Assembly: GCF_014764705.1 (NCBI RefSeq)
Contig: NZ_JACXXG010000003.1
Coordinates: 235,323-299,322 of the forward strand
DNA from: Stutzerimonas kunmingensis
GTDB lineage: Bacteria > Pseudomonadota > Gammaproteobacteria > Pseudomonadales > Pseudomonadaceae
Length of the DNA: 64,000 bases
Reading direction: 5' to 3'
The translations under genes and the position numbers were made by a program. The notes under the pieces were generated by a model. The model did no database searches. It worked only from the letters and a program-made list of their open reading frames with translations, and had not been told where the DNA came from. Shown here in pieces: positions 19,048 to 30,707 of the stretch. Position 1 is the stretch's first letter; the number at the start of each line of letters is the position of its first letter.

Positions 19048-20871
19048 TCAGGCTTCGCGGTTGCGCGTCAGCAGGGCCGGCTTCTCACCTCGTGGCCGGG
19101 TTGGCAGCTGCTCGAGCTGGTCCAGACTGGGCAGGCGATCGATCTTCGATTCCTTGTGGATGATCACCGGCTGCTTTTCACGCGGCTTGGCAGCTTCCTG
19201 GCGCGCGACGGCCGGCTCTTCGATCCGTCGGCTGTCGTTCTTGCGCCGTGGCTGGCCGTTGCGCGGCTGGCCGCTGCGCGCCGCCTGGCCTTGGCCCGTA
19301 CCCGGACGTTTGCCCTTGCCGGCGGGAGCACCAGCAGCGCCAGGGCGTGCGGCTCCGGCGGCACGTGGCGCGGCACCAGCCGGAGCCGGAGCCGGGGCAC
19401 CAGGGCGCCGGCCGCGGTTCTGCTTGTTCTGATACGGGCTGACGTAGTCGACGCGATTGCCGAAGTTGTCCACTTCGTCATCGAGAAACTCGTCCGGAGC
19501 ACGGTTTGGCGGCAGCTGCGGAGGTCGAGCAGCGGTTTGCGCTTCACTGGCGGCTCCATCGCGAGCAGGCTTGCGCGCCTTGCTCTGGCTGCGGCGGTTG
19601 CGTTCCTTCTGCTCGGTGCCTTTCTCTGCTGGCTTTTCGCGCTCAGCGCGAGCCTTGCGTTCGCCACGCTGCGGACGCGGCTGGCGCGGTTCGCGCACCT
19701 CCGGCTTCTCCGCCTCGATGGCGCTGGCATCGAAGCCCATCAGATCGCCTTCAGGGATGCGCTGCTTGGTCATGCGCTCGATGCCCTTGAGCAGCTTTTC
19801 CTCGTCCGGCGCGACCAGCGAAATGGCTTCACCGCTGCGCCCGGCACGGCCAGTACGGCCGATGCGGTGTACGTAGTCTTCCTCGACGTTGGGCAGCTCG
19901 AAGTTGACCACATGGGGCAGCTGGTCGATATCCAGACCGCGGGCGGCGATATCGGTGGCGACCAGGATGCGCACCTGGTTGGCCTTGAAGTCGGCCAGAG
20001 CCTTGGTGCGGGCGTTCTGGCTCTTGTTGCCGTGAATCGCGGCAGCCGGCAGGCCGTGCTTTTCCAGATACTCGGCCAGACGGTTGGCGCCGTGCTTGGT
20101 GCGGGTGAAGACCAGCACCTGCTCCCAGGCACCCTGGGTGATCAGGTGCGCGAGCAGAGCGCGCTTGTGACTGGCAGCCACGCGGAACATGCGCTGCTCG
20201 ATACGCTCGACGGTGGTGTTCGGTGGTGTGACCTCGATGCGCTCGGGATTGTGCAGCAGCTTGCCGGCGAGGTCGGTGATGTCCTTGGAGAAGGTCGCCG
20301 AGAACAGCAGGTTCTGGCGTTTGGCCGGCAGCTTGGCGAGGACCTTCTTGACGTCATGGATGAAGCCCATGTCGAGCATGCGGTCGGCTTCGTCGAGGAC
20401 GAGAATTTCCACGTGCGAGAGGTCGATGGCTTTCTGGTTGGCCAGGTCGAGCAGGCGGCCTGGGCAGGCGACCAGCACGTCGAGACCCTTGGCAACCGCC
20501 TGGATCTGCGGGTTCATGCCGACGCCGCCGAAGATGCAGGTGCTCTTCAGGGGCAGATCGCGGGCGTAGATCTTGAAACTGTCGTGAACCTGGGCGGCGA
20601 GCTCGCGGGTCGGTGTCAGCACCAGCACGCGCGGCTGTTTCGGGCCGTAGCGGTGTTCACGATCCGGGTGACCACCCGGAAACAGCAGTTCGAGTACCGG
20701 CAGGGCGAAACCGCCTGTCTTACCGGTTCCGGTCTGGGCGGCGACCATCAGGTCGCGGCCTTGCAACACGGCGGGAATGGCCCGCTGTTGCACGGGAGTA
20801 GGCTGGGTGTAACCGGCGGCCTCGACGGCACCGGCCAAAGCCTCGGAGAGACCGAGGGAAGCAAAGGACAT
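19048..20871 (-). CDS. rhlE: ATP-dependent DEAD-box RNA helicase, RhlE type
   Basis: The 607-aa protein starts [12 protein letters not shown] and has the Q-motif TPVQQRAIP, Walker [25 protein letters not shown], and the C-terminal helicase motifs RGLDIDQLP and [10 protein letters not shown]. The ~390-residue core is followed by a ~215-residue basic, low-complexity tail rich in Arg, Lys, Pro and Ala, expected to bind RNA and to be disordered. RhlE proteins act in ribosome maturation and RNA decay, often in the cold. The position after mexAB-oprM matches PA0428. The tail makes this longer than E. coli RhlE. Confidence 0.9.
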   Translation of the reverse strand: MSFASLGLSEALAGAVEAAGYTQPTPVQQRAIPAVLQGRDLMVAAQTGTGKTGGFALPVLELLFPGGHPDREHRYGPKQPRVLVLTPTRELAAQVHDSFKIYARDLPLKSTCIFGGVGMNPQIQAVAKGLDVLVACPGRLLDLANQKAIDLSHVEILVLDEADRMLDMGFIHDVKKVLAKLPAKRQNLLFSATFSKDITDLAGKLLHNPERIEVTPPNTTVERIEQRMFRVAASHKRALLAHLITQGAWEQVLVFTRTKHGANRLAEYLEKHGLPAAAIHGNKSQNARTKALADFKANQVRILVATDIAARGLDIDQLPHVVNFELPNVEEDYVHRIGRTGRAGRSGEAISLVAPDEEKLLKGIERMTKQRIPEGDLMGFDASAIEAEKPEVREPRQPRPQRGERKARAEREKPAEKGTEQKERNRRSQSKARKPARDGAASEAQTAARPPQLPPNRAPDEFLDDEVDNFGNRVDYVSPYQNKQNRGRRPGAPAPAPAGAAPRAAGAARPGAAGAPAGKGKRPGTGQGQAARSGQPRNGQPRRKNDSRRIEEPAVARQEAAKPREKQPVIIHKESKIDRLPSLDQLEQLPTRPRGEKPALLTRNREA

Positions 20872-21074
20872 GAGTAATCCTGTCTTGTTAGGGGCGAGGC
20901 CCTGGGATGATCATGCCTGGCTCGAATCGCGACTGGCGTGCGATCCCGTCCGGTCCTGCCGCGGGTCATATATGGCGGCATCCGGGCGTAAGCCTGGCGG
21001 AAGCGCGGAGTATAACAGAGCCTGTTAACGCCGCATTGCTCTGACAGTGTCGCAGGTCACGGGTTCATTAGCCA

Positions 21075-21094
21075 GCTCCGTATTTCTACGGAGC
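21075..21094 (-). terminator. Hairpin just downstream of metF
   Basis: An 8-bp stem (21075-21082 / 21087-21094) with loop TTTC starts about 10 nt after the metF stop. There is no T-run on the minus strand, so termination is only possible, not clear. Confidence 0.35.
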
Positions 21095-21104
21095 CGGTTG
21101 GTGC

Positions 21105-21956
21105 TCAGCGTGACAGCCCGAGGTTGTTCCAGATCGCCAGGCTCGGCTCGGCCTGGTTCAGCGTATAGAAGTGCAGGCCGGGCGCACCGCCGGCCAGCAG
21201 CTTCTCGCACATCTCGGTGATGACCTGTTCGCCGAAGGCCTGGATGCTCTGCATGTCGTCGCCATAGCTTTCGAGCTGCTTGCGCACCCAACGCGGAATC
21301 TCCGCACCGCAGGCGTCGGAGAAGCGTGCCAGCTTGCTGTAGTTGGTGATCGGCATGATGCCGGGCACCACCGGGGTTTCCACTCCGAGTTTGCGCACGC
21401 GCTCGACAAAGTAGAAGTAGCAGTCGGCATTGAAGAAGTACTGGGTGATGGCACTGTCGGCGCCGGCCCTGGCCTTGCGCACGAAGTTGGTCAGGTCGTC
21501 TTCGAAGCTGCGCGCCTGCGGATGCATTTCCGGGTAGGCGGCAATCTCGATATGGAAGTGATCGCCGGTTTCGCTGCGGATGAATTCCACCAGCTCGTTG
21601 GCGTAGCGCAGCTCGCCGCTGGCCATGCCCATGCCGGAGGGCAGGTCGCCGCGAAGGGCGACGATGCGCTTGATGCCGGCATCCTTGTAGAGGTTCAGCA
21701 GTTCGCGCAGCTCGGCCTTGCTGTCGCCGACGCAGGACAGGTGCGGTGCGGTCGGCACCTTTACCTCGCCGTCGAGCTGCAGCACGGTGTTGAGCGTGCG
21801 GTCACGGGTCGAGCCACCGGCACCGTAAGTGCAGGAGAAGAAATCGGGTTGGTAGCCTGCCAGCTGGCGTGCCACGTTCAGCAGTTTTTCGTGCCCGGCT
21901 TCGGTCTTGGTGGGAAAGAACTCGAAGCTGATGGATGGGCGGTTCAAAGCGGTCAT
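21105..21956 (-). CDS. metF: 5,10-methylenetetrahydrofolate reductase
   Basis: This FAD enzyme makes 5-methyl-THF, the methyl donor for homocysteine remethylation. The 283-aa length is normal. The N-terminus SISFEFFPTKTEAG holds the catalytic glutamate, and SCTYGAGGSTRDRT and LRGDLPSG are family motifs. It lies 73 nt downstream of ahcY on the same strand, so it is probably co-transcribed from the ahcY promoter and controlled by the SAH riboswitch. Together they handle SAH removal and methyl supply of the activated-methyl cycle. Confidence 0.96.
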   Translation of the reverse strand: MTALNRPSISFEFFPTKTEAGHEKLLNVARQLAGYQPDFFSCTYGAGGSTRDRTLNTVLQLDGEVKVPTAPHLSCVGDSKAELRELLNLYKDAGIKRIVALRGDLPSGMGMASGELRYANELVEFIRSETGDHFHIEIAAYPEMHPQARSFEDDLTNFVRKARAGADSAITQYFFNADCYFYFVERVRKLGVETPVVPGIMPITNYSKLARFSDACGAEIPRWVRKQLESYGDDMQSIQAFGEQVITEMCEKLLAGGAPGLHFYTLNQAEPSLAIWNNLGLSR

Positions 21957-22029
21957 TCGGTTATTCCTTGGGCTGCAGGCTGCTGGCGACTAATGCAGGG
22001 CACAGTTCGTCGCCAGCAGCATGACCTGC

Positions 22030-23436
22030 TTAGTAGCGGTAGCTGTCCGGCTTGAACGGGCCTTCGACGGTCACACCGATGTATTCCGCCTGCTTGGTGG
22101 TCAGCTGGGTGACCACGCCACCGAAGCCCTTGACCATTTCCAGCGCCACTTCCTCGTCGAGCTTCTTCGGCAGCACCATGACGGTGACGTTCTTGCTCTT
22201 CTCGGCCACTGGCAGGTCGGCGAACTTCTCGTTGTAGAGGTGGATCTGCGCCAGCACCTGGTTGGCGAAGGAGCCGTCCATGATCCGGCTCGGATGACCG
22301 GTGGCGTTGCCCAGGTTCACCAGGCGGCCTTCGGCCAGCAGGATCAGGTAGTCGTCGTTGGTCGGGTCGACGGTCTTGCCGGTGCGGTGGATCTTGTGCA
22401 CCTGCGGCTTGACCTCTTCCCAGCCCCAGTTGGCGCGCATGAAGGCGGTGTCGATCTCATTGTCGAAGTGGCCGATGTTGCACACCACGGCGCGCTTCTT
22501 CAGTGCCTTGAGCATGCCGGCGTCGCAGACGTTGACGTTGCCGGTGGTGGTGACGATCAGGTCGATCTTGCCCAGCAGGGCCGCGTCGACGCTGGCTTCG
22601 GTGCCGTCGTTGATGCCGTCCTTGTAGGGGGAGACCAGCTCGAAGCCATCCATGCAGGCCTGCATGGCGCAGATCGGATCGACCTCGGAGACCTTGACGA
22701 TCATGCCTTCCTGGCGCAGCGACTGTGCCGAGCCCTTGCCGACGTCGCCGTAGCCGACGACCAGCGCCTGCTTGCCCGACAGCAGATGGTCGGTGGCGCG
22801 CTTGATGGCATCGTTCAGGCTGTGACGGCAGCCGTACTTGTTGTCGTTCTTGCTCTTGGTGACCGAGTCGTTGACGTTGATCGCCGGGATCTTCAGCGTG
22901 CCGCCCTTGAGCATGTCGAGCAGGCGATGCACGCCGGTGGTGGTTTCCTCGGTCACGCCGTGGACGCGCTCGAGCACCTGCGGATACTTGTCGTGCAGGA
23001 TCTGGGTCAGGTCACCGCCGTCGTCCAGCACCATGTTGGCATCCCACGGCTGGCCGTCCTTGAGGATGGTCTGCTCGATGCACCACTCGTATTCTTCCTC
23101 GGTCTCGCCCTTCCAGGCGAACACCGGGATGCCGGCAGCGGCGATGGCGGCAGCGGCCTGGTCCTGGGTGGAGAAGATGTTGCAGCTCGACCAACGCACT
23201 TCCGCGCCGAGCGCGATCAGCGTCTCGATCAGCACGGCGGTCTGGATGGTCATGTGAATGCAGCCGAGGATCTTCGCGCCCTTGAGCGGCTGCTCGGCGG
23301 CGTATTTCTTGCGCAGGCCCATCAGCGCGGGCATTTCGGATTCGGCGATGATGATTTCGCGGCGGCCCCAGGCAGCCAGGGAAATATCGGCGACCTTGAA
23401 GTCGGTGAAACCGGCAGGCGTCATGACAGCACTCAT
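22030..23436 (-). CDS. ahcY: S-adenosylhomocysteine hydrolase
   Basis: It hydrolyses SAH, the inhibitory product of methyltransferases, to adenosine and homocysteine. The 468-aa protein starts [10 protein letters not shown] and carries the NAD-binding [14 protein letters not shown], the substrate-site motifs [15 protein letters not shown] and [16 protein letters not shown], and the C-terminal KPDSYRY. ATG 23436 is chosen because GGAGAA sits 7 nt upstream and the N-terminus matches known Pseudomonas SahH. The ORF extends in frame to 23619, but that part is the riboswitch leader. A strong promoter and SAH riboswitch precede it; metF follows. Confidence 0.97.
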   Translation of the reverse strand: MSAVMTPAGFTDFKVADISLAAWGRREIIIAESEMPALMGLRKKYAAEQPLKGAKILGCIHMTIQTAVLIETLIALGAEVRWSSCNIFSTQDQAAAAIAAAGIPVFAWKGETEEEYEWCIEQTILKDGQPWDANMVLDDGGDLTQILHDKYPQVLERVHGVTEETTTGVHRLLDMLKGGTLKIPAINVNDSVTKSKNDNKYGCRHSLNDAIKRATDHLLSGKQALVVGYGDVGKGSAQSLRQEGMIVKVSEVDPICAMQACMDGFELVSPYKDGINDGTEASVDAALLGKIDLIVTTTGNVNVCDAGMLKALKKRAVVCNIGHFDNEIDTAFMRANWGWEEVKPQVHKIHRTGKTVDPTNDDYLILLAEGRLVNLGNATGHPSRIMDGSFANQVLAQIHLYNEKFADLPVAEKSKNVTVMVLPKKLDEEVALEMVKGFGGVVTQLTTKQAEYIGVTVEGPFKPDSYRY

Positions 23437-23447
23437 CGAAGAGTTCT

Positions 23448-23469
23448 CCATTCGTATAGATGCGAATGG
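23448..23469 (-). promoter_or_regulatory. Hairpin overlapping the ahcY ribosome-binding site
   Basis: CCATTCG and CGAATGG form a 7-bp stem with an 8-nt loop. On the minus strand its 3' arm runs into the GGAGAA ribosome site, and its 5' arm overlaps the last bases of the riboswitch pseudoknot by about two bases. It is a candidate expression platform in which the SAH-bound pseudoknot frees the ribosome site. The structure is seen; the switching mechanism is inferred. Confidence 0.55.
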
Positions 23470-23545
23470 GCGCCGTTGATGCGTTCTGGAAACGCCCCAT
23501 CCGAGCCTGACAGGTTTCATCCTGCTGCAGCGCCCCTCGGACGGG
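23467..23545 (-). ncRNA. SAH riboswitch in the ahcY leader
   Basis: Read on the minus strand the leader shows the conserved SAH-riboswitch core. TCCGAG (minus strand of 23536-23541) pairs with CTCGGA (23500-23505). GGGCGC (23530-23535) forms a pseudoknot with GCGCCC (23468-23473). The invariant-like GGCGCTGC and CAGGCTCGGA blocks are present, plus an optional hairpin GCGTT-TCCAG-AACGC (23481-23495). This class binds SAH and turns on genes for its removal, here ahcY and metF. It fits my recollection of the Rfam SAH riboswitch model; a covariance-model hit would settle it. Confidence 0.88.
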
Positions 23546-23590
23546 TGGCGGGCACGGTCGAAGCGGAGTCGACCGGGGAAAAGCCCGGCG

Positions 23591-23619
23591 ATTATAGCTG
23601 CGCCGCGCGGCAATCCCAA
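23591..23619 (-). promoter_or_regulatory. Sigma-70 promoter of ahcY-metF
   Basis: On the minus strand TTGGGA (23614-23619), a 17-bp spacer and a perfect TATAAT (23591-23596) form a promoter. Transcription would start near 23584, about 40 nt before the riboswitch core. Confidence 0.8.
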
Positions 23620-23711
23620 CCCCGCGTGGCGCGAACTACCGTGTGCGTGAGGGGGTCGAAAACTACAGGTTCGGTGACCCTTGCCGGGCGAAACCGTTTC
23701 AGGAGACCGCC

Positions 23712-24149
23712 ATGAACCCCATGCTTCGCTTAGCGCCCGTGTTGCTTGTCGGCGCCTTCAGCCTGCCTGCCGCCGCCAAATCCTGCTACGTGCACAGCGA
23801 AACCTCCGGCGCGGTTCCTGCGCCAGTGGTGACCGAGCAGTGTTTCGAATTCCACGGCGTGGACAAGGACGACGCCATCGACTGGGTTTGCCAGGACAAT
23901 GAGGCCGTGAGAAATTCGCGCCGCGAGCTCCGCGACAGTTGTCCGGACGGCCACTTCGGTGTCTGCACCGCGCCGATGACGGCGGAGACGCTGGCCAACG
24001 AACGTGCCACTGGCTCCCAGGCGAAGAACGGTACCTTGCCCAGCCAGGTCGGCGGCGACGCGACGATTGTCACCTATCACTATCACGCCACTGATCGGGC
24101 CCAGGCCAAGATCGATTGCGAAAGCGCTGGCGGCAGCTGGGCCCAATAG
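23712..24149 (+). CDS. Secreted cysteine-rich protein of unknown function
   Basis: I do not recognise this 145-aa protein. It has a clear signal peptide ([22 protein letters not shown]), then a mature part with seven or eight cysteines, several in CxxD/CxD-like contexts, suggesting disulfide-stabilised folding in the periplasm. ATG 23712 follows AGGAGA at 6-7 nt. It diverges from ahcY and is followed by the cytochrome c gene after about 100 nt. No catalytic motif is visible. Confidence 0.8.
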   Translation: MNPMLRLAPVLLVGAFSLPAAAKSCYVHSETSGAVPAPVVTEQCFEFHGVDKDDAIDWVCQDNEAVRNSRRELRDSCPDGHFGVCTAPMTAETLANERATGSQAKNGTLPSQVGGDATIVTYHYHATDRAQAKIDCESAGGSWAQ

Positions 24150-24252
24150 CCTGCCGAGCAATCTTGGCTGACGGAGTCGAAACCCGACTGATTTGTTCAA
24201 CCGCGCATGGACGGGGATAATCCCGCGCTTTGCATCGACGAGTGGTTGAACC

Positions 24253-24699
24253 ATGAAGCTGAGTCTGCTGAGCCTGTCCCTGATTGCTGTCCTGGCGCTG
24301 ACTGGCTGCGACCGGGTCGACCCCAATTCCCCATTGGGCAAGCGCAAGGCGATCTACCAGGCGATGCTCGATACCAAGGAAGACCTTGGCGGCATGCTGC
24401 GCGGGCGCATCCCGTTCGACGGCGAAGGCTTCAGTGCAGGCGCGGCCAAGCTGGACGAACTCTCGCGACAGCCTTGGCAGCATTATCCCGATGTGAAGGA
24501 AGAGCAGAGCGACGCGCGTGACGACGTCTGGCAGCGTCAGGAGCGATTCAAGGAGATGGCCCGCGAACTGGAAGCGACCACGGCCGCGCTGGTGAGCGTG
24601 ACGACCTCCGCCCCGGTTACTGCACAAAGCGTGGCACCGGCGTTCCAGCGGGTCGAGGATGCCTGTGAAGCCTGCCACAAGGAGTTCCGCGCCTACTAA
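24253..24699 (+). CDS. Cytochrome c'-like lipoprotein (c556 family)
   Basis: The 148-aa protein has a lipobox LTGC (C19) and a single heme-binding CEACH motif at residues 138-142, close to the C-terminus. That position and the helical, charge-rich middle fit the four-helix cytochrome c'/c556 family. It is probably anchored to a membrane by its lipid and sits in the periplasm; the role (electron transfer or gas binding) is not determined. Its stop overlaps the end of the convergent DUF1090 gene by 4 bases. Confidence 0.85.
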   Translation: MKLSLLSLSLIAVLALTGCDRVDPNSPLGKRKAIYQAMLDTKEDLGGMLRGRIPFDGEGFSAGAAKLDELSRQPWQHYPDVKEEQSDARDDVWQRQERFKEMARELEATTAALVSVTTSAPVTAQSVAPAFQRVEDACEACHKEFRAY

Positions 24700-25076
24700 C
24701 GGCGCAGCGATTCGAGCTTTTCCCGCGACTTGGCCAGCTGATTGCGGCGCAGCTCGATCAGCTGAGCATCACCGGTGCCCAGGGCCTCGCGTAGCAGCGT
24801 CTCGCGCCGCTCAACCTGGCGATTGGTGTGATCGTATTCGACCTGATGCGGGTGCAGGGCAATCACGCCCTGGCACTGCTCGGTCAGGCCCTGCAGTTCG
24901 CTGTCGAGTTGCGTCTGGCGCAGCTTGTCACCCTGCAGGCGCGCCTGCTGCAGCTGTTCGCGCAAGGCCTGGCGCTGGTTGTGGCACTGGCTGTCGGCGT
25001 TGGGGGCCGCGCTAGCCAGCGGGCTGATGGCGGTAGCGCCGATCAGCAGGGCAATCGGCCAATGTCGCAAAGACAT
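24696..25076 (-). CDS. DUF1090 periplasmic coiled-coil protein (YqjC-like)
   Basis: The 126-aa protein has a signal peptide cut after LASA near residue 23 and two conserved cysteines in the mature N-terminal half (SQCHNQRQ and EQCQG). The rest is a charged helix rich in Arg, Glu, Gln and Leu, as in the DUF1090/YqjC family. The function of the family is unknown. It ends overlapping the convergent cytochrome gene. Confidence 0.82.
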   Translation of the reverse strand: MSLRHWPIALLIGATAISPLASAAPNADSQCHNQRQALREQLQQARLQGDKLRQTQLDSELQGLTEQCQGVIALHPHQVEYDHTNRQVERRETLLREALGTGDAQLIELRRNQLAKSREKLESLRR

Positions 25077-25136
25077 GCCTCGCCTCCATAATTGTTATCC
25101 AGCTCCTATCGACCGCGACATTGGGGGAAAGTCCCT

Positions 25137-26855
<1,719 letters not shown>

Positions 26856-26890
26856 TCATTGTCGCCGGCTCGACGCGGCGCGACCGTGCG

Positions 26891-28222
26891 TCAGCGCATA
26901 TTGAACAGTTCCTGGTGGAAATCCCTCGGTGGCAGGCCGTGGCGCTGCAGGTCCCTGCTCAGATCCTCGCCGAAGCCCGCCGGGCCGCAGAACCAGACGT
27001 CGCTGTCCTGCCATTGCGGCGCCAACTGGCGAAGGCGCTCGGGCGTCAGGCGCCCGCCCTCGCTGGCTACCAGCACGTGCAGGCGCACCCGGGCGCGTGC
27101 GGCCAGTTCGCGGATACGCTCGATAAAGCCCTGGTCCGGCGCGCTGGTGCAGTAGAACAGATCGACGTTGTCGCCCTTGCCGCTCGCGGCTAGCGCCTGC
27201 AGCCGGCCGATGAAGGGCGCAATGCCGATGCCGCCGGCCACCCAGATCTGCCGCGGCTTGCGGCTATGGAAGTCGAAGCAGCCATAAGGCCCTTCGACCT
27301 TCACCGCATCGCCCACCTTCAGGGTGTCCGGCAGGGTGCGGGTGTAGTCACCAAGGCCCTTGATGGAGAAGGCCAGCTTGCCGTCGTTGCACCAGGCTGA
27401 GGACAGGCTGAAGGGGTGCGGCCCTTCCTTGTCGTCGAAGGTGACGAAGGCGAACTGCCCGGCCTTGTGCCCCGGCCAGGGACCGTCGAGCTTGATATCG
27501 ACGCGCAGCACGCGGTTTTCGCGGTGATGGGTCAAGCTTTCTATGCGACCGACCACCTGATGCTTGCGCCCGATGCGGCGCAACAGCGAAATGCAGGCCG
27601 CGGCGGAACCCGAAGCCATCAGCACGGCGAGGACCAGGCCCAGCGGCGAGGTCCAGTAGTCGGGTGGGGTCAGCACCACCGAGTGCGCCACCAGCGCCAG
27701 ATAGACCAGCGCCAGCCAGCGGTGCGTCTTGAAGAACCAGCGGTAGGGGAAGCTTTTGACCAGCGCCAGTACGATCAGAATCGCCGCCGCATAGAAGGCC
27801 CATTCGCCGATCGTCTCGGCGAGGCCGCGAAAGCGCTGCAGCAGGGCAAAGATGCCCTCATGCATCTGGCCCTCACCGGCACGTCGCGCCGGCTTTTCCA
27901 GCCAGCCGAAGCCGACCAGCCATTTCGGTATCTGCCCCCAGCCCCAGTGGAAGATGGCGATCACCAGGGCGCTGATACCCAGCCACTTGTGCAGTCGATA
28001 GGTCTTGTCCAGGCCGTCGAAGAAGCGTTCGAAGCGCCGTGGCCGTGCCGCCAGCACCATCGCCACGCTCATCGCAACGATGCCGAGCACGCCGCTGTAG
28101 TGCACCAGGACCTTGCGCAGCGGCCAGAACTGATAGCGCGCCATGATGAAGTCGTCCACCAGCAACCAGAGCAGCGTCAGTCCGACGAACAGCGCGACGT
28201 AGGTGAGTTTTATCTGTCTCAT
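26891..28222 (-). CDS. Ferric-reductase-like transmembrane flavoprotein (FRD/FNR family)
   Basis: The 443-aa protein has an N-terminal half with about six membrane helices and heme-ligand-type histidines (RLHKWLGIS, AIFHWGWG, FKTHRWLALVYLALVAHS). It is followed by FAD-binding (GPHPFSLSSAW) and NAD(P)-binding (VAGGIGIAPFIG, VWFCGPAGFG) domains of the ferredoxin-NADP reductase fold. It probably passes electrons from NAD(P)H across the inner membrane to a metal or other acceptor. AAGGAGG lies 10 nt before ATG 28222. It diverges from the ABC exporter genes. Confidence 0.88.
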   Translation of the reverse strand: MRQIKLTYVALFVGLTLLWLLVDDFIMARYQFWPLRKVLVHYSGVLGIVAMSVAMVLAARPRRFERFFDGLDKTYRLHKWLGISALVIAIFHWGWGQIPKWLVGFGWLEKPARRAGEGQMHEGIFALLQRFRGLAETIGEWAFYAAAILIVLALVKSFPYRWFFKTHRWLALVYLALVAHSVVLTPPDYWTSPLGLVLAVLMASGSAAACISLLRRIGRKHQVVGRIESLTHHRENRVLRVDIKLDGPWPGHKAGQFAFVTFDDKEGPHPFSLSSAWCNDGKLAFSIKGLGDYTRTLPDTLKVGDAVKVEGPYGCFDFHSRKPRQIWVAGGIGIAPFIGRLQALAASGKGDNVDLFYCTSAPDQGFIERIRELAARARVRLHVLVASEGGRLTPERLRQLAPQWQDSDVWFCGPAGFGEDLSRDLQRHGLPPRDFHQELFNMR

Positions 28223-28395
28223 CTCGGGAAAGCCTCCTTGCTGGCGTCCCGTGTGCCAGCGCTTCCAAGCATGTATGCAACGCTGCGACGCCGCCATGAT
28301 CACGGTCACTGCGAGTCGTGACCGGGAGATGGCGGGCGCCCTACGGTGCGTTTTTATCTACAATTCCGCCCCTGATTCCTCGAAGAGACGAGCCC

Positions 28396-29319
28396 GTGCA
28401 ACCAGTGATCGCCATCGAGCAGCTCACCAAGACCTACGCTTCCGGCCACCCGGCGCTCAAGCGCATCGACCTCGAGATCCACAAGGGCGAGATATTCGCC
28501 CTGCTCGGGCCCAACGGCGCCGGCAAGACCACGTTGATCAGCATCATTTGCGGCATCGTCAACCCCGGCAGCGGGCGAGTGCTGGTCGACGGCCACGACA
28601 TCGTTCAGGACTACCGCGCCGCCCGCTCGAAGATCGGTCTGGTGCCGCAGGAGCTGTTCAACGAGGGCTTCGAAAGCGTCTGGGCGACAGTGCGTTTTTC
28701 GCGCGGCCTGTTTGGCAAGGCGCCGGACGATTCGTTCCTGGAGAAACTGTTGCGTGATTTGTCGCTGTGGGACAAGCGCAATGCCCGCATCCTCGAGCTT
28801 TCCGGCGGCATGAAGCGGAGGGTGATGATCGCCAAGGCGCTGTCCCACGAGCCGTCGATCCTGTTTCTCGACGAGCCCACCGCCGGCGTCGACGTCGAGC
28901 TGCGTCGTGACATGTGGGAAATGGTCCGCGGCCTGCGCGAGCGTGGCGTGACCATCATCCTCACTACCCACTACATCGAAGAAGCCGAGGAAATGGCCGA
29001 CCGCATCGGGGTGATCAGCCGCGGCGAGATCATTCTGGTCGAGGACAAGGACGTGCTGATGCACAAGCTTGGCAAGAAGCAGCTGACCCTGCACCTACAG
29101 CGACCGCTGGCCGAAATTCCCGCGGAACTGGCCAGCTATCCCCTGGAGCTCACCGATGCCGGCAACCAGCTGGTGTTCACCTTCGACGCCCAGCATGAGG
29201 ATACCGGCATCGCCGAGCTGCTCCGGCGCCTGGCGGCCCACGGCATCGACTTCAAGGATCTGCAGTCGAGCCAGAGCTCGCTGGAAGAAATCTTCGTCAA
29301 TCTGGTTCACGGTCGCTGA
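28396..29319 (+). CDS. ABC-2 type transporter ATP-binding protein (YadG-like)
   Basis: The 307-aa ATPase has Walker [10 protein letters not shown], signature LSGGMKRRV, Walker [13 protein letters not shown] and the H-loop TTHYIEEAE. The start is probably GTG 28396 after a GAGACGAG stretch; codons further upstream overlap the divergent promoter region. It is followed 12 nt later by a permease, forming a two-gene exporter of the YadG/YadH (ABC-2) group. The substrate is unknown. Confidence 0.9.
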   Translation: MQPVIAIEQLTKTYASGHPALKRIDLEIHKGEIFALLGPNGAGKTTLISIICGIVNPGSGRVLVDGHDIVQDYRAARSKIGLVPQELFNEGFESVWATVRFSRGLFGKAPDDSFLEKLLRDLSLWDKRNARILELSGGMKRRVMIAKALSHEPSILFLDEPTAGVDVELRRDMWEMVRGLRERGVTIILTTHYIEEAEEMADRIGVISRGEIILVEDKDVLMHKLGKKQLTLHLQRPLAEIPAELASYPLELTDAGNQLVFTFDAQHEDTGIAELLRRLAAHGIDFKDLQSSQSSLEEIFVNLVHGR

Positions 29320-29331
29320 GGAAAAGCCCGC

Positions 29332-30093
29332 ATGAATTTCTACGCGATCCGCGCGATCTACCTGTTCGAACTGGCGCGCACCTGGCGCACCCTGCTGCAG
29401 AGCATCGCCACCCCGGTGATCTCCACCTCGCTTTACTTCGTGGTCTTCGGCTCGGCCATCGGCGCGCGAATGGAGGCGATGCACGGCATCCCCTACGGCG
29501 CGTTCATCATCCCCGGCCTGATCATGATGGCGCTGCTCACCGAGAGCATCTCCAACGCCTCGTTCGGCATTTACATGCCGCGCTATTCCGGAACCATCTA
29601 CGAGGTGCTGTCGGCGCCGGTGTCCTATGTCGAGATCGTCATCGGCTATGTCGGTGCGGCGGCGACCAAGTCGCTGGTGCTCGGCGTGATCATCCTTGTC
29701 ACCGCACGGCTGTTCGTCGATTACGAAATCCAGCACCCGCTGATGATGGCGCTGTTCCTGGTGCTGACGGCGGTCACCTTCTGCCTGTTCGGCTTTATCA
29801 TCGGCATCTGGGCCGATGGCTGGGAGAAGCTGCAGATCGTTCCGGCACTGATCGTCACGCCGCTGGCCTTTCTCGGCGGCAGTTTCTATTCCATCGAGAT
29901 GCTGCCGCCGCTGTGGCAGAAGGTCACCCTGTTCAATCCGGTGGTTTATCTGATCAGCGGTTTCCGCTGGAGCTTCTACGGCGTCTCGGACATCAGCGTC
30001 GGTGTCAGTCTGGCGATGATCCTCGGTTTCCTCGGCGCCTGTCTGCTGGCGGTGTGGTGGATATTCAAGACCGGCTATCGGTTGAAGAACTAG
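29332..30093 (+). CDS. ABC-2 type transporter permease (YadH-like)
   Basis: The 253-aa protein has six hydrophobic segments, and the ABC-2 permease features [25 protein letters not shown] and [16 protein letters not shown]. It pairs with the ATPase 12 nt upstream as a homodimeric exporter in the inner membrane. A strong terminator follows. Substrates of this family include polysaccharides and drugs; nothing here decides which. Confidence 0.9.
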   Translation: MNFYAIRAIYLFELARTWRTLLQSIATPVISTSLYFVVFGSAIGARMEAMHGIPYGAFIIPGLIMMALLTESISNASFGIYMPRYSGTIYEVLSAPVSYVEIVIGYVGAAATKSLVLGVIILVTARLFVDYEIQHPLMMALFLVLTAVTFCLFGFIIGIWADGWEKLQIVPALIVTPLAFLGGSFYSIEMLPPLWQKVTLFNPVVYLISGFRWSFYGVSDISVGVSLAMILGFLGACLLAVWWIFKTGYRLKN

Positions 30094-30101
30094 CCACCAA
30101 C

Positions 30102-30129
30102 AAAAACGCCCGCAGATGCGGGCGTTTTT
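30102..30129. terminator. Bidirectional terminator after the ABC exporter
   Basis: A 12-bp stem (30102-30113 / 30118-30129) with 4-nt loop, A-rich on the left and T-rich on the right, lies between the convergent permease gene and the small periplasmic protein gene. Confidence 0.9.
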
Positions 30130-30150
30130 TCATCAGTGCGTCGGGAGGGC

Positions 30151-30483
30151 TTACTTGCCGAACATCTTACCCAGACCGAGAACCGCATCCTTGGCTTGGG
30201 TGACAGCCTGGACCTTCTCATTCACTGCTCCAGCGTCGTCGCCAGCTGCGTTGGCTGCCAGGCCGTCGACGTCCAACTGAGCGCAGCCGTCTTCGACCTG
30301 ATTCAGCGCATTGCTGAGTTTTTCGTTGCCTAGCATCTGGCCGAGCAGCTTGCCGGTTTCCAGATTGCCCTGCTGGGCGGCCAGCTGCGCTTGGCATTTG
30401 GCTTGCGCGTCAGTGGTGGCGGCCTGCAGCGAGGTGCTGGCGAGGATGACGGCGGCACAGCCGAGAATGAGGGAAATACGCAT
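30151..30483 (-). CDS. Small secreted protein of unknown function
   Basis: The 110-aa protein has a signal peptide (MRISLILGCAAVILASTSLQA) and a short mature part rich in Ala, Gln and Asp with two cysteines. I do not recognise the family. The ribosome site AAGGAG before ATG 30483 decides the start; an in-frame extension to 30606 has no such support. A 7-bp inverted repeat (30504-30510 / 30516-30522) lies about 20 bp upstream and might be an operator. Confidence 0.75.
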   Translation of the reverse strand: MRISLILGCAAVILASTSLQAATTDAQAKCQAQLAAQQGNLETGKLLGQMLGNEKLSNALNQVEDGCAQLDVDGLAANAAGDDAGAVNEKVQAVTQAKDAVLGLGKMFGK

Positions 30484-30657
30484 GGATACGCTCCTTGTAA
30501 TGCCGATCACAACAGGTGATCGATCGAGTCCGTTCGAAAAGGACGCTGATGATAGCTGTTGGCCTGCATAACGGAAAGGCTCTGGAATGGAGGTTTCGTG
30601 ATGCACCGCTGGCAGCGGATGGTGTCTGTTGCGGCTCTACCCCCTCTCGAAAGCAAG

Positions 30658-30688
30658 AAGCCCCGCGCGGCTTGCGCCGGCGGGGCTT
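30658..30688. terminator. Hairpin terminator downstream of metK
   Basis: A stem AAGCCCCGC / GCGGGGCTT (30658-30666 / 30680-30688) with a 13-nt apical part lies just past the metK stop. The plus-strand side has a T5 tail and the minus strand a weaker T-rich tail (CTTCTTGCTTT), so it may serve both directions. Confidence 0.75.
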
Positions 30689-30707
30689 TTTGTCGGTGCG
30701 GTCGTGC

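Noticed and set aside
18967..20877. A 636-codon plus-strand frame opposite the RhlE helicase
   Set aside because: The helicase motifs on the minus strand are unambiguous; the antisense frame is compositional and runs over a terminator.
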